Below, in pieces: positions 1 to 7,373 of a DNA stretch of 14,976 nucleotides (within the stretch, counting starts at the first letter, position 1; the number at the start of each line of letters is the position of its first letter). The notes under the pieces are model-generated. The model was given only the letters and a program-made list of their open reading frames with translations. It was not told where the DNA came from and did not search any database. A program made the translations under genes and the position numbers. The DNA lies in assembly GCA_046714215.1 (NCBI GenBank), contig JBKKBM010000132.1, positions 1 through 14,976 on the forward strand. Reading direction: 5' to 3'. The stretch comes from DATLCI01 sp046714215. GTDB taxonomy: Bacteria; Acidobacteriota; Terriglobia; Terriglobales; Acidobacteriaceae.

Positions 1-227
1 CCGGCAAACACGGTGATGCTGCGGTCCGGGAGAGTGCCGTGGCCCATGACCCGGCCCACCGCGGGACGCATCTTGCCTGCCGCGCATCCGCACACCGAAT
101 TCACCACCACCATCACGGTGCCGGGCGTGGTCACGGCTTGCTCTACGGCGGCCGCTGTGCGTGCTTCCGCAATCCCAAAACGGGTCAACTCTTCACGAAA
201 CGGCGCGATCATCGGCTCTGGATACAT
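1..227 (-). CDS. BrxA/BrxB-family bacilliredoxin, 3' part beyond left edge
   Basis: The N-terminal 75 residues are in the window; the C-terminus lies beyond position 1. The protein begins MYPEPMIAPFREELTRFG and carries VVNSVCGCAAG at about residues 41-51. That Cys-Gly-Cys segment (C46, C48) in this context is the hallmark of the YphP/YqiW (BrxA/BrxB, formerly DUF1094) family. Known members remove bacillithiol or similar thiols from oxidised cytoplasmic proteins by disulfide exchange. The ATG at 227-225 is the only start that opens this frame in the right place; the ATG at 235 is in another frame. There is no Shine-Dalgarno sequence, but a TATAAT lies 6 bases upstream (234-239), so the mRNA may be leaderless. 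It follows the FkbM-type gene on the same strand after a 40-base gap. The family call is strong; use of bacillithiol in this organism is inference. Confidence 0.88.
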   Translation of the reverse strand, partial: MYPEPMIAPFREELTRFGIAEARTAAAVEQAVTTPGTVMVVVNSVCGCAAGKMRPAVGRVMGHGTLPDRSITVFA

Positions 228-233
228 ACTGAC

Positions 234-239
234 ATTATA
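234..239 (-). promoter_or_regulatory. Perfect -10 box (TATAAT) just upstream of the bacilliredoxin start
   Basis: On the minus strand the sequence reads TATAAT, then six bases, then the ATG at 227. A start site about 7 bases past the -10 box would fall at or next to the A of ATG, which suggests a leaderless or nearly leaderless transcript. No convincing -35 hexamer is seen at 16-18 bases; the closest is a weak CTTCAA. The TATAAT match is direct; promoter activity is inference. Confidence 0.45.
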
Positions 240-267
240 GCTTAGTGTGAAGCTGATTGAAGTGGGA

Positions 268-1035
268 CTAGGCGCGGTCAAAAACACAAACGGTGCCGTA
301 GCGGTCAACCTGGCGGAAGCCGTGGCGCTGCACCAATGCCTCGATCATCTCGTCCACGTTCACTCGCCGGCCGTTCAGTTCTGCATCGTGCAACTCGATC
401 ACCATCTGCCGGCAGGATGCCAAGCTGCCTCCGCCCTGAAACACGATGCCCGCCTCTGCCCCCTCGATGTCGCACACCAGCGCATAGTCTTTGATGTGGT
501 GGTCAGCCAGTAATTTCTCCAGGGTGAGCGCGGGCGTCTTCGTTGTTTGGCCGCTCGCCTCCACTTTTTGCCCTTGCAGCGTGTTCCCACCCTCGGCGAA
601 GTGCACCGATTCTTCTCCGCAATAGTCGATGGCTCCAGTAACAATCGTCGTGTTGTCTTCGAAGCCATTCAGCGCCAGATTCTTCTGGATCACCGCGGCG
701 AGTTGCGGACTCGCTTCCACGCAAACCAGTTTGCGTTCGCGTTCCAGGCGTGCACGGATCTGACAAGCCATTACGCCCAGGCTGGAACCAAGTTCCACGA
801 CATCGACTTCCGGCTTCAGGTAGCGCTGGACGAACCGGATCTCTGCGCTCTCATACATGTTCCAGAACAGCATCGCCTTGACCACCGGCTTGATCGCCGG
901 ATGGGCGGTATTCACGCGCAGGCCGCGGCTACGGAAGGTATCACCCGTGAGCAACGCGATGGCCCTCCCCACTGCCGGAGCCGTGATCGCCGCGCCGATA
1001 TGTCGCTTCAGCACTTGTTTTATGCCGTGCACCAT
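268..1035 (-). CDS. FkbM-family SAM-dependent methyltransferase
   Basis: This 255-residue protein has the features of an FkbM-type Rossmann methyltransferase, a family that O-methylates sugars or polyketides. Motif I is VELGSSLGV (about residues 80-88), followed by the acidic strand CVEAS (105-109), VCDIEGAEAGIV (187-198) and MVIELHD (211-217). The order of VELGSSLG, CVEAS, DIEGAE and IELHD is typical of FkbM. The start is uncertain. The frame is open up to an ATG at 1089, but the extra 18 residues are proline-rich and unlike the family's usual beginning. I chose the ATG at 1035; a TTG at 1041, with GAGAAAGG ten bases upstream, is an equally good option. It is divergent from the glycosyltransferase at 1143 and lies upstream of the bacilliredoxin gene. 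The neighbouring glycosyltransferase suggests a surface-glycan sugar as substrate, which is inference. Confidence 0.82.
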   Translation of the reverse strand: MVHGIKQVLKRHIGAAITAPAVGRAIALLTGDTFRSRGLRVNTAHPAIKPVVKAMLFWNMYESAEIRFVQRYLKPEVDVVELGSSLGVMACQIRARLERERKLVCVEASPQLAAVIQKNLALNGFEDNTTIVTGAIDYCGEESVHFAEGGNTLQGQKVEASGQTTKTPALTLEKLLADHHIKDYALVCDIEGAEAGIVFQGGGSLASCRQMVIELHDAELNGRRVNVDEMIEALVQRHGFRQVDRYGTVCVFDRA

Positions 1036-1142
1036 AGGCAATGGATTGTAACCTTTCTCAATGTTGCTCCTCGCGCACGGCGGCGGCATTACTGCCGCAT
1101 GGTAAGCTTCAGAAATATCTCTGATCGAGGCGTTGGGAAACT

Positions 1143-2339
1143 TTGACCACCTCCCGGACCCGGTTGGCCATCATGGTCAGCCATCCCATTCAACATTTCG
1201 CACCGTGGCATGCGGAGGCCGCCAAACTCCCGGGTTTGGACCTGCGCGTCTTCTTTTATACGAAGTGGGGACTTACCGGAGCCACCGATCCCGGCTTTGG
1301 CGTCTCGCTGAAATGGGATGTCCCGCTGCTGCAGGGATACGAACATGAATTCCTGCCCGCCGAACCCGCCGCGGATTTCGTCGACGACCCCAAGCTGGAT
1401 AATCCCACGGTCGGCGAGCGCCTGGATGCCTTTGACCCTCACGTCGTCAAGGTCTTCGGTTACTCCCACAAGACGACAAAGCGAGTTGCCGTCTGGGCAA
1501 AACTCCGGCGCAAGCCGTTGTTGCTCTACTCGGACTCGAACCTCAAAGCTCAGCCTTTTTGGAAGGCGGTTTTGAAACGTCCGCTCGTAGGCGCGTTCTA
1601 TCGCAAGGTGGATGGCGCGCTTTTTGTGGGCGACAACAACCTGGCCTACCATCGCTTCTTCGGCCTCCCTCCCGACCGTTTATTCGCGGGCTGCTTGCCG
1701 GTTGATCGCCAACGCTTGACCAACGCGGTCCCCGATGCGGCCCGCGCACGGAGAGAGATCCGTCAAAAGCATGGCATTCCTGAAGATGCTTTGGTTGCGC
1801 TCTTCTGCGGAAAATTCATCGACCGCAAACGGCCGCTGGATGTTCTGCGTGCCGTTGCTGGCGTCTCGAAAAAACCGCTGTGGGCACTTCTCGTAGGTGA
1901 AGGTGAATTGCGCGGTCAGTTGGAAGCGCATATCAGATCCCATGCCGTAAGCAATGTTACGCTGACTGGTTTTGTGAATCAGACCGCCATTCCCTCTTAT
2001 TATGTGGCGGCAGATGTTCTGGTGGTCAGCTCTTCTTTTGACCCGCATCCGCTGATCGTGACGGAAGCCGCCGTCTTCGGGCTGCCGGTGATCGCCAGCG
2101 ACGCGGTCGGGTGCATCGGGGAACACGACACCGCACGCCCCGGGGGGAATGCGCTGGTATATCCCTGCGGCGACGTGAAAGCGCTCACGCAGGCGCTGCA
2201 ATCGATGAGCAGCGATGCGATTGCCTATCAACGATATTCCGCCGCCGCGCGCGAGATTGCCGCTGGTCAAGACACGGTCGCCGCTGCTGGCCAGCTCGAA
2301 AGGGCCGTACTCCGGCTGGTCGAAATGGGAAAGCGGTAA
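1143..2339 (+). CDS. Glycosyltransferase, GT-B fold, family-4 type
   Basis: This 398-residue protein is a retaining-type glycosyltransferase with the two Rossmann halves of the GT-B fold. The N-terminal half opens with LAIMVSHPIQHFAPW (about residues 8-22), a recurring beginning in polysaccharide transferases. The C-terminal half has LFCGKFIDRKRPLDVL (220-235), LVGEGEL (250-256) and the nucleotide-sugar motif DPHPLIVTEAAVFGLPVIAS (300-319), with the conserved glutamate at 308. The frame opens with TTG at 1143, preceded by TTGGGAAAC; an internal ATG at 1173 would cut into the first strand region, so TTG is preferred. It probably transfers a sugar from an NDP-sugar at the inner face of the membrane during surface polysaccharide synthesis. 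A methyltransferase gene follows 45 bases downstream. Donor and acceptor cannot be read from the sequence. Confidence 0.87.
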   Translation: MTTSRTRLAIMVSHPIQHFAPWHAEAAKLPGLDLRVFFYTKWGLTGATDPGFGVSLKWDVPLLQGYEHEFLPAEPAADFVDDPKLDNPTVGERLDAFDPHVVKVFGYSHKTTKRVAVWAKLRRKPLLLYSDSNLKAQPFWKAVLKRPLVGAFYRKVDGALFVGDNNLAYHRFFGLPPDRLFAGCLPVDRQRLTNAVPDAARARREIRQKHGIPEDALVALFCGKFIDRKRPLDVLRAVAGVSKKPLWALLVGEGELRGQLEAHIRSHAVSNVTLTGFVNQTAIPSYYVAADVLVVSSSFDPHPLIVTEAAVFGLPVIASDAVGCIGEHDTARPGGNALVYPCGDVKALTQALQSMSSDAIAYQRYSAAAREIAAGQDTVAAAGQLERAVLRLVEMGKR

Positions 2340-2384
2340 AATGGGACTCCAGCGATAGAATAAAAACCTAGACTCATAAAAAAT

Positions 2385-2981
2385 ATGGAATACGCTTATC
2401 AGACTTGGACGGCGGCGGCTCCCCCTTCGCATGCGTGCCTCGTGCCCGCGCTGCTGGAGCTGTTACCGCCAGGTCGGCTGAGCATCCTCGATCTAGGCTG
2501 CGGCAATGGCGCCATCACCAACCTGCTCGCAGAAAAAGGACACACCGTCACCGGCGTCGATGCATCCGAGTCCGGGATCGAGATCGCCCGGACGTCCGGC
2601 AAGGCGAAGTTTGTGGTGGGTTCCGTCTATGATCCGATGGATCTCGGCCAAGTGGATTGTGTGGTCTCGTTGGAAGTGCTGGAGCACCTCTACCGACCGC
2701 TGGCGCTGTTTGAAAAGGCTTACGCGTCGCTGCGACCCGGCGGCATGTTCATCCTATCCACGCCTTATCACGGATATTTCAAGAATCTGGCCTTGTCGCT
2801 GTGGGGCGCCTGGGACCGGCACCATGATGTTGCTTCTGACGGCGGCCATATCAAATTCTTTTCGCGGGTAACCTTGGAAACCATGGCGCGCGCAGCCGGA
2901 TTTCAGGTTGTCGAATTCCGCGGCGCCGGCCGCCTTCCTTATATTTGGAAGTCCATGGTCGTCTCCTTGCGAAAACCGTAG
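2385..2981 (+). CDS. Class I SAM-dependent methyltransferase (UbiG-like)
   Basis: This 198-residue protein is a small class I methyltransferase. Motif I is ILDLGCGNGAI (34-44), the ribose-binding acid is in GVDAS (D59), and motif post-I is DCVVSLEVLEHL (91-102), closely resembling UbiG and O-antigen methyltransferases. LRPGGMFILSTP (116-127) is the usual strand-5 region. The C-terminal HIKFFSRVTLETMARAAGF (155-173) is common in methyltransferases of polysaccharide clusters. It starts at ATG 2385 with no clear Shine-Dalgarno sequence; a TAGAAT at 2356-2361 could be a -10 box, so it may have its own promoter besides read-through from the glycosyltransferase. Methylation of a sugar or lipid-linked intermediate is likely from context; the actual substrate is unknown. 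Transcription runs towards the hairpin pair at 3000-3049. Confidence 0.85.
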   Translation: MEYAYQTWTAAAPPSHACLVPALLELLPPGRLSILDLGCGNGAITNLLAEKGHTVTGVDASESGIEIARTSGKAKFVVGSVYDPMDLGQVDCVVSLEVLEHLYRPLALFEKAYASLRPGGMFILSTPYHGYFKNLALSLWGAWDRHHDVASDGGHIKFFSRVTLETMARAAGFQVVEFRGAGRLPYIWKSMVVSLRKP

Positions 2982-2999
2982 GCCGCGGCGATTTTGTAA

Positions 3000-3049
3000 A
3001 GACGTAGCTGGCTACGTCTCCGGTGGGAGCACTGGCCTTCAGGCCAGTG
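3000..3049. repeat. Tandem palindromic hairpins between convergent genes (REP-like, possible bidirectional terminator)
   Basis: There are two perfect inverted repeats ten bases apart. The first has arms AGACGTAGC (3000-3008) and GCTACGTCT (3011-3019) around a TG centre. The second has arms CACTGGCC (3030-3037) and GGCCAGTG (3042-3049) with a TTCA loop. They fill most of the 87-base gap between two genes that end towards each other. Neither arm is followed by a clean T run, so a classical intrinsic terminator is not certain. Paired compact palindromes in intergenic space look like dispersed REP-type elements. Structure is seen directly; function and copy number are inference. Confidence 0.6.
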
Positions 3050-3068
3050 AAAAGTTCAACTTTAAAAC

Positions 3069-4001
3069 TCAGGGCTTTAGCCTCGGACGCTCCACCAGCC
3101 ACGCCGCCACGCGCTCGGTGAACAGCGCGCGTCCCTTCGTCGACAAGTGGTTGCTATCAGCGAAGAGCGTGGGGTCATCCAGCGGGAATCCCTCTTCGCC
3201 GTCAAAATACGCGACCCCTTCTTCTTCCAGCGCGCTTTTCAAACTCGTCTTCAGACCGCGCATCACCGGCAGTGCCGCCACCGGACCCGGCATCGGCGAC
3301 TCCACGAAGACGATGGGCACCTCCGCTGCCCGCGCCAGCCGCACGATCTCTCGCAACGCGGCCCTTTGCTCCGGGTCCGCGCCTACTTCCCCTTCGAGCG
3401 GCACTCGCAATTTGCGGAACTGCTCTTCCGTCAATCCGGGGACGAACTTGTCCGCATACGCCCCGCGGTAGGAAAGGTTTGGCAGCAACATTCGGTTGAG
3501 TGGATAAGCCACCATGGCTTCATTATTTCGATTGGCCAGGAGCGAGAACGCATCTAGATATTTGTCTAGACTTTTTGGCGGGCGCAGGAACTCCGCCAGC
3601 AGTTCGCGCTTCAATCCGGGATCAGACTCAAAGTACAACCGCGAATCCTGCACTGCATGGGGACGCCCGAGTATCGCGCCATACGCTTCCACCACGCACA
3701 GCTTCGGCTTGTCCTTCCCCGCGAATACGCTCTTCAGCACCGGCACCATGTTCACCGGATCCATTCCGTTGTAGGCGACCAGGAATACCTTCTTTCCGGT
3801 CTTCTCTTCCATCAACCGCGCGTCGTAACTCTGCCGCGTGTGTGACGATCCGATGAACAGCACATCCACCGGCGCGTGCGCGGCCAGGCCATGTACACCG
3901 CTCTCCGTCGGCGCAAAGTACTGCGACCCCGCGAAGCGCAGCCCGGTCAGAGCCGCCAGCACCGCTATCGAGATCACCGTGACTGCCAACAGATATCGCA
4001 T
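3069..4001 (-). CDS. SGNH-hydrolase-like protein, partner of the MBOAT acyltransferase
   Basis: This 310-residue protein has an N-terminal hydrophobic segment (about 3-21), which could be a signal anchor placing the rest outside the cytoplasmic membrane. The SGNH block I is VLFIGSSHTRQSYD (47-60), with the nucleophile probably S53 (or S52). The block V pair is DSNHLSTKGRALF (282-294), with D282 and H285 in DxxH spacing. This resembles the AlgJ/AlgX and DUF1574-type proteins that act with MBOAT proteins in O-acetylation of polysaccharide outside the membrane. The ATG at 4001 has TAAGGA three bases upstream. It lies 32 bases after the MBOAT stop, so the two are almost certainly co-transcribed. 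It could be a transferase or an acetyl-esterase; sequence alone does not separate these. Confidence 0.75.
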   Translation of the reverse strand: MRYLLAVTVISIAVLAALTGLRFAGSQYFAPTESGVHGLAAHAPVDVLFIGSSHTRQSYDARLMEEKTGKKVFLVAYNGMDPVNMVPVLKSVFAGKDKPKLCVVEAYGAILGRPHAVQDSRLYFESDPGLKRELLAEFLRPPKSLDKYLDAFSLLANRNNEAMVAYPLNRMLLPNLSYRGAYADKFVPGLTEEQFRKLRVPLEGEVGADPEQRAALREIVRLARAAEVPIVFVESPMPGPVAALPVMRGLKTSLKSALEEEGVAYFDGEEGFPLDDPTLFADSNHLSTKGRALFTERVAAWLVERPRLKP

Positions 4002-4033
4002 TCGTCCTTACAAAACTCCGAACTGAAAAATAC

Positions 4034-5482
4034 CTAGAACTGAAAATAAATGAACGACGAAGACCGCAACACGCCGAACAGCATGATCAACTGGAACAGC
4101 AGCACCGTGATCGCACCCTTCAGCACCAAGGACCCGCGCAGCGGCGCGATCTTCGGCGTTCCGCCGCCGTATTCCATCCACCATTCCACCACGAACATGG
4201 CCCCGATCAGCATCATCGTCACCGCGCCCACCGCCAGCGCCGTGTTGTCCCCCGTGAACTGCAGCACGGTGGTCTGCAACATCGCCCGGTCCAGGTGCCA
4301 CGGCGAGAATATCCGCCGCAGGATGGTCGTCGCCTGGTCCATGTTGGCCGCCCGGAAGAATATCCATCCCAACACCACGGCCGCCAGCGTGATGGCGCGC
4401 CATGTCCAACGCAAGAACGCGCCGCGGGTAAAGATCGGCGACAGCACCTGCTCCACGATCAGCAGCACGCCGTTGTACACGCCCCAGACGACGAACGTCC
4501 AATTGGCGCCGTGCCACAGGCCGCTGATGGCGAATGTGACCAGCAGATTCACGTAATGCCGCGGCACCGAAACGCGATTCCCGCCTAGCGGGATATAAAC
4601 GTAATCTTTAAACCAGGTGGAGAGCGAGATGTGCCAGCGCGTCCAGAAGTCAGCCACGCTCCGGGCAAAGTAGGGATGGTGGAAGTTCCGCATCAGTTGG
4701 AAGCCCATCAGCCGCGCGCAGCCCACCGCGATGGAGGAGTATCCGGAGAAGTCGGCATAGATCTGCACCGCAAACAGCAGCGTAGCCAGCAGCAGCGCGG
4801 GCGCCGGCTGGCCCTGCCAGCCCTCGCCATACACGGTGTTCACGTAGACGGCTGCGCGATCGGCGATGACCATCTTCTTGAAGAAGCCCCACGCGATCAT
4901 CAGCAACCCGTTGGCCAGGTTCTCTACCTGGAACTTGTGCCGCTCATAGAACTGGTGCAGCAACCGCTGTGGACGCTCGATGGGCCCGGCTACCAGTTGC
5001 GGATAAAACATCACATAGAGGCTGTAGATCCCGAAGTTGCGCTCCGCCGTCTGCTTTCCGTGATAGACCTCGATCACATAGCTCAAACTCTGGAATGTGT
5101 GGAACGACAAGCCAATGGGCAGGATGATGTTCGCGATAGGCAGGGTGGCGGGCAGTCCCAGCATCATCTGCAACTGATTCCCGCTGTGCGCAAAGAAATT
5201 GAAATATTTGAAGACGAAAAGCACGGCGCAGGTGGCGACAATGCTCACCACCAGCAGCCGCTTCTTCTGCCGCGAGTCCTGCGCATCCTCGATGCGCATG
5301 CCCATAAAGTAATCGATCAGGATGGTGGTGAACAGGATGAGGATGTAAACGGGAATGAACGCCATATAGAAGATGCAACTGGCGGCCAGCAGCATCTTCC
5401 AACGCCACGTCCAGGGCAGCAGGTAATAAAGGAGGGTGACAACGATCAGGAATACGCAGAACTCGAGCGAGTTAAAGAGCAT
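4034..5482 (-). CDS. MBOAT-family membrane O-acyltransferase (AlgI-like)
   Basis: This 482-residue polytopic membrane protein has the MBOAT signature in order. ILPIGLSFHTFQSLSYVIEVY (120-140) is the conserved early loop and LVAGPIERP (163-171) follows. QIYADFSGYSSIAVGCARLMG (240-260), DFWTRWHISLSTWFKDYVYIPLGG (278-301) and GLWHGANW (321-328) complete it, with the presumed catalytic histidine at 324. Many hydrophobic segments run from residue 7 to the C-terminus. The length matches AlgI-type proteins. The family carries an acyl group, usually acetyl, from the cytoplasm across the membrane to a partner that modifies a polysaccharide. The partner here is the SGNH-like protein just downstream. 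The target could be exopolysaccharide (glycosyltransferase and methyltransferases nearby) or peptidoglycan (murB next door). No clear Shine-Dalgarno sequence precedes the ATG at 5482. Confidence 0.93.
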   Translation of the reverse strand: MLFNSLEFCVFLIVVTLLYYLLPWTWRWKMLLAASCIFYMAFIPVYILILFTTILIDYFMGMRIEDAQDSRQKKRLLVVSIVATCAVLFVFKYFNFFAHSGNQLQMMLGLPATLPIANIILPIGLSFHTFQSLSYVIEVYHGKQTAERNFGIYSLYVMFYPQLVAGPIERPQRLLHQFYERHKFQVENLANGLLMIAWGFFKKMVIADRAAVYVNTVYGEGWQGQPAPALLLATLLFAVQIYADFSGYSSIAVGCARLMGFQLMRNFHHPYFARSVADFWTRWHISLSTWFKDYVYIPLGGNRVSVPRHYVNLLVTFAISGLWHGANWTFVVWGVYNGVLLIVEQVLSPIFTRGAFLRWTWRAITLAAVVLGWIFFRAANMDQATTILRRIFSPWHLDRAMLQTTVLQFTGDNTALAVGAVTMMLIGAMFVVEWWMEYGGGTPKIAPLRGSLVLKGAITVLLFQLIMLFGVLRSSSFIYFQF

Positions 5483-5542
5483 TCATCATTGCCAGATGGA
5501 AGAGATGGAAGATTGTGCCATCTCGTGATTGAAATGACAATC

Positions 5543-6595
5543 TCAGAAGCCCAGCATCACCGGTTCAGGATGCAACTGGATCGCGAAAGCCTCCGCTACC
5601 CCGCGCTGCACTTCGTCTTTGAGGGCGATGATCTCCGCCGCGGTGGCCCCGCCCCGGTTAACGATGGCCAGTGAGTGCTTGCGGGAGATGCCCGCGTTGC
5701 CCTTGGCATGGCCCTTCGGGAAGCCGGCATGCTCCACCAGCCAAGCGGCTGACAACTTCACTTTGCCATCGCCCGCAGGATACTTCGGCGGCGCGTCCTT
5801 GCCCTGCTGCGCCGCCAGCGCGGCAATCTCTTCATACTTTGCCATCTCGACGATCGGATTTTTGAAAAACGACCCTGCGCTGCGGGAATCTTCGTCGTCC
5901 GGTACGATGAGCATGGCTTTGCTCAGGCGGATGGCGCGGACGGCATCGCGCGTCTGCACCAGGCTGGGATGCCCCCCAGCATCGGCAAACTGTTTCTTCA
6001 AATCGGCATACGTGATCCGCGCCGCGCCGCCCACTTCCAGACTGTAGGTCACGCCCAGCACGATGTACCGGCCTTGCGCGGAACTATTGAAGATGCTAGC
6101 GCGATAAGAGAAGCCGCACTCTGCGTTGCTCAGATCCTTCACATCCATGGTCTGCAGATCGAGCACGCGCACTGACTGAATGGTCTCCGCCACTTCTTGT
6201 CCGTAGGCGCCGACGTTCTGCACCGGCGTTCCACCCACGGTGCCGGGGATGCCGCTCAGAGTCTCCACTCCGGCGCAATCTTCCGCCACCGTGCGCGCCA
6301 CAAAGGCGTCCCAATCTTCGCCGGCGCCCAATTCATATTCGCGACGACGGCCGCGCCCATCCTGCACTTTCACACCGGCGATGCCAATCTTCAGTACCAG
6401 GCCGTTAAAGCCGGCATCAGCCACGACCAGGTTGCTGCCACCGCCCAGCACGAAAAGGGACAGATGATTCGACCGCGCGTACTCGACCGCCGCGATCACG
6501 TCAGCTTGGCTGGCAGCATGGACGAACAGCCGCGCCGGCCCGCCCACACCGAGCGTGGTCAGCGACGCCAGCGGCACATTTTCTTCGATCACCAT
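5543..6595 (-). CDS. murB: UDP-N-acetylenolpyruvoylglucosamine reductase
   Basis: This 350-residue protein is a type I MurB, which uses FAD and NADPH to reduce UDP-GlcNAc-enolpyruvate to UDP-MurNAc in cytoplasmic peptidoglycan synthesis. It opens with NVPLASLTTLGVGGPARLFV (6-25). The FAD-binding LFVLGGGSNLVVAD is at about 47-60 and GIPGTVGGTPVQNVGAYGQEV is at about 115-135. The proton-donor serine is in DSRSAGSFFKNP, and the C-terminal LHPEPVMLGF is typical. Length and motif order match the E. coli-type enzyme. It starts at ATG 6595, 22 bases after the modC stop, and a 10-base direct repeat fills part of that gap. Its place after mod genes and before an MBOAT gene is not a standard cell-division-cluster (dcw) context, so it looks relocated. 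Confidence 0.96.
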   Translation of the reverse strand: MVIEENVPLASLTTLGVGGPARLFVHAASQADVIAAVEYARSNHLSLFVLGGGSNLVVADAGFNGLVLKIGIAGVKVQDGRGRRREYELGAGEDWDAFVARTVAEDCAGVETLSGIPGTVGGTPVQNVGAYGQEVAETIQSVRVLDLQTMDVKDLSNAECGFSYRASIFNSSAQGRYIVLGVTYSLEVGGAARITYADLKKQFADAGGHPSLVQTRDAVRAIRLSKAMLIVPDDEDSRSAGSFFKNPIVEMAKYEEIAALAAQQGKDAPPKYPAGDGKVKLSAAWLVEHAGFPKGHAKGNAGISRKHSLAIVNRGGATAAEIIALKDEVQRGVAEAFAIQLHPEPVMLGF

Positions 6596-6597
6596 TC

Positions 6598-6623
6598 CCG
6601 TTTAGCTTAGCATCCGTTTAGCT
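6598..6623. repeat. 10-bp direct repeat in the modC-murB junction
   Basis: CCGTTTAGCT occurs at 6598-6607 and again at 6614-6623, spaced 16 bases apart. The second copy covers the modC stop codon (6618-6620), and the first lies immediately upstream of the murB start. It may be a remnant of a small duplication or a binding site; nothing else supports a function. Confidence 0.4.
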
Positions 6624-7373
6624 CAGCAGGTCGCGTGATGGCGACGATGTGGAGGTAAGCCGCGCCAACAGCCGCTCCCTTTGCGGCGCGAGCACGGTTT
6701 GCGGGTCGCCCGCGGCGGTCACCCGGCCCTGCTCCAGCACCAGCACACGCTCCGCCATGGCCAGAACTTCTTCCAGTGCATGGGTCACCAGCAGGATGGG
6801 TATCTGGCGCTCGCGGTTCCACGCCAACGCGTCATCCATGATTTTGAGCTTGGTGAGATAGTCGAGCGCGGAGAAGGGTTCGTCGAGTAGCAGGCAGCGG
6901 GGATCGCGCACCAGCGCCCGCGCCAGCGCCACCCGTTGGCGTTCGCCGCCGGAGATAGCGCCCGCATTCTTCTCCGCCAGGTCGGCGATGTGGAAGGCGT
7001 CCAGGCTGCGTTGGGCGGTAGCGCGCCGTTCGGCGGCGGCCAGCGCGTGGAGTCCATACTCCACGTTCGCCCGCACGGTCATGTGCGGGAATAGCGCGGC
7101 GCCTTGAAAGATGTATCCGATGCCGCGACGAGCGGGTGCGACATCGAGACTTTTTGCGGAATCGAAGAACACCACGTCACCCAGCGTAATGACGCCGCTG
7201 TCCGGCCGTTGCAATCCGGCAATACATTCAAGCCAGGTGGATTTGCCGCTGCCAGAAACTCCAAAGATGGCGGTCACCCCCGGCCCGAAGTCTGTATCCA
7301 CGTCCAACTGGAATGGTGGAGCACTGCGCTGCCGGTGCGTCTGGGTCACGCGCGCATGTAAGCTAACGCTCAT
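6618..7373 (-). CDS. modC: Molybdate ABC transporter ATP-binding protein, lacking the C-terminal MOP/TOBE domain
   Basis: This 251-residue ATPase has Walker A GVSGSGKST (38-46), the Q-loop glutamine at 90, signature SGGERQRVALARAL (141-154), Walker B CLLLDEPFSALD (160-171) and the switch histidine at 198. It powers molybdate import with ModA and ModB at the inner membrane. Its start codon overlaps the modB stop by four bases (ATGA, 7370-7373), so translation is probably coupled. Family members are usually about 350 residues, with a C-terminal oxyanion-binding MOP/TOBE domain. This one stops soon after the ABC domain, with no sign of a frameshift: the tail is a serine-rich run and then TAA. 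The MOP domain of this cluster is instead on the regulator at 8840-9244. Assignment as modC rests mainly on modA and modB beside it. Confidence 0.92.
   Translation of the reverse strand: MSVSLHARVTQTHRQRSAPPFQLDVDTDFGPGVTAIFGVSGSGKSTWLECIAGLQRPDSGVITLGDVVFFDSAKSLDVAPARRGIGYIFQGAALFPHMTVRANVEYGLHALAAAERRATAQRSLDAFHIADLAEKNAGAISGGERQRVALARALVRDPRCLLLDEPFSALDYLTKLKIMDDALAWNRERQIPILLVTHALEEVLAMAERVLVLEQGRVTAAGDPQTVLAPQRERLLARLTSTSSPSRDLLS

Noticed and set aside
547..1146. Open frame of 199 codons on the plus strand opposite the FkbM methyltransferase
   Set aside because: It is opposite the SAM-binding motifs of a recognisable gene, and the protein shows no family features.
1680..2432. Open frame of 250 codons on the minus strand opposite the glycosyltransferase
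   Set aside because: It is antisense to the conserved C-terminal half of a recognisable glycosyltransferase; the composition is not protein-like.
3051..3063. Third small inverted repeat (AAAGT around TCA) after the two main hairpins
   Set aside because: A five-pair, AT-rich stem is expected by chance; not listed as part of the element.
4631..5674. Open frame of 347 codons on the plus strand, antisense to the MBOAT gene and the end of murB
   Set aside because: It is rich in His, Gln and Arg with no domain resemblance, and runs opposite two convincingly conserved genes; it is a by-product of GC-rich coding.
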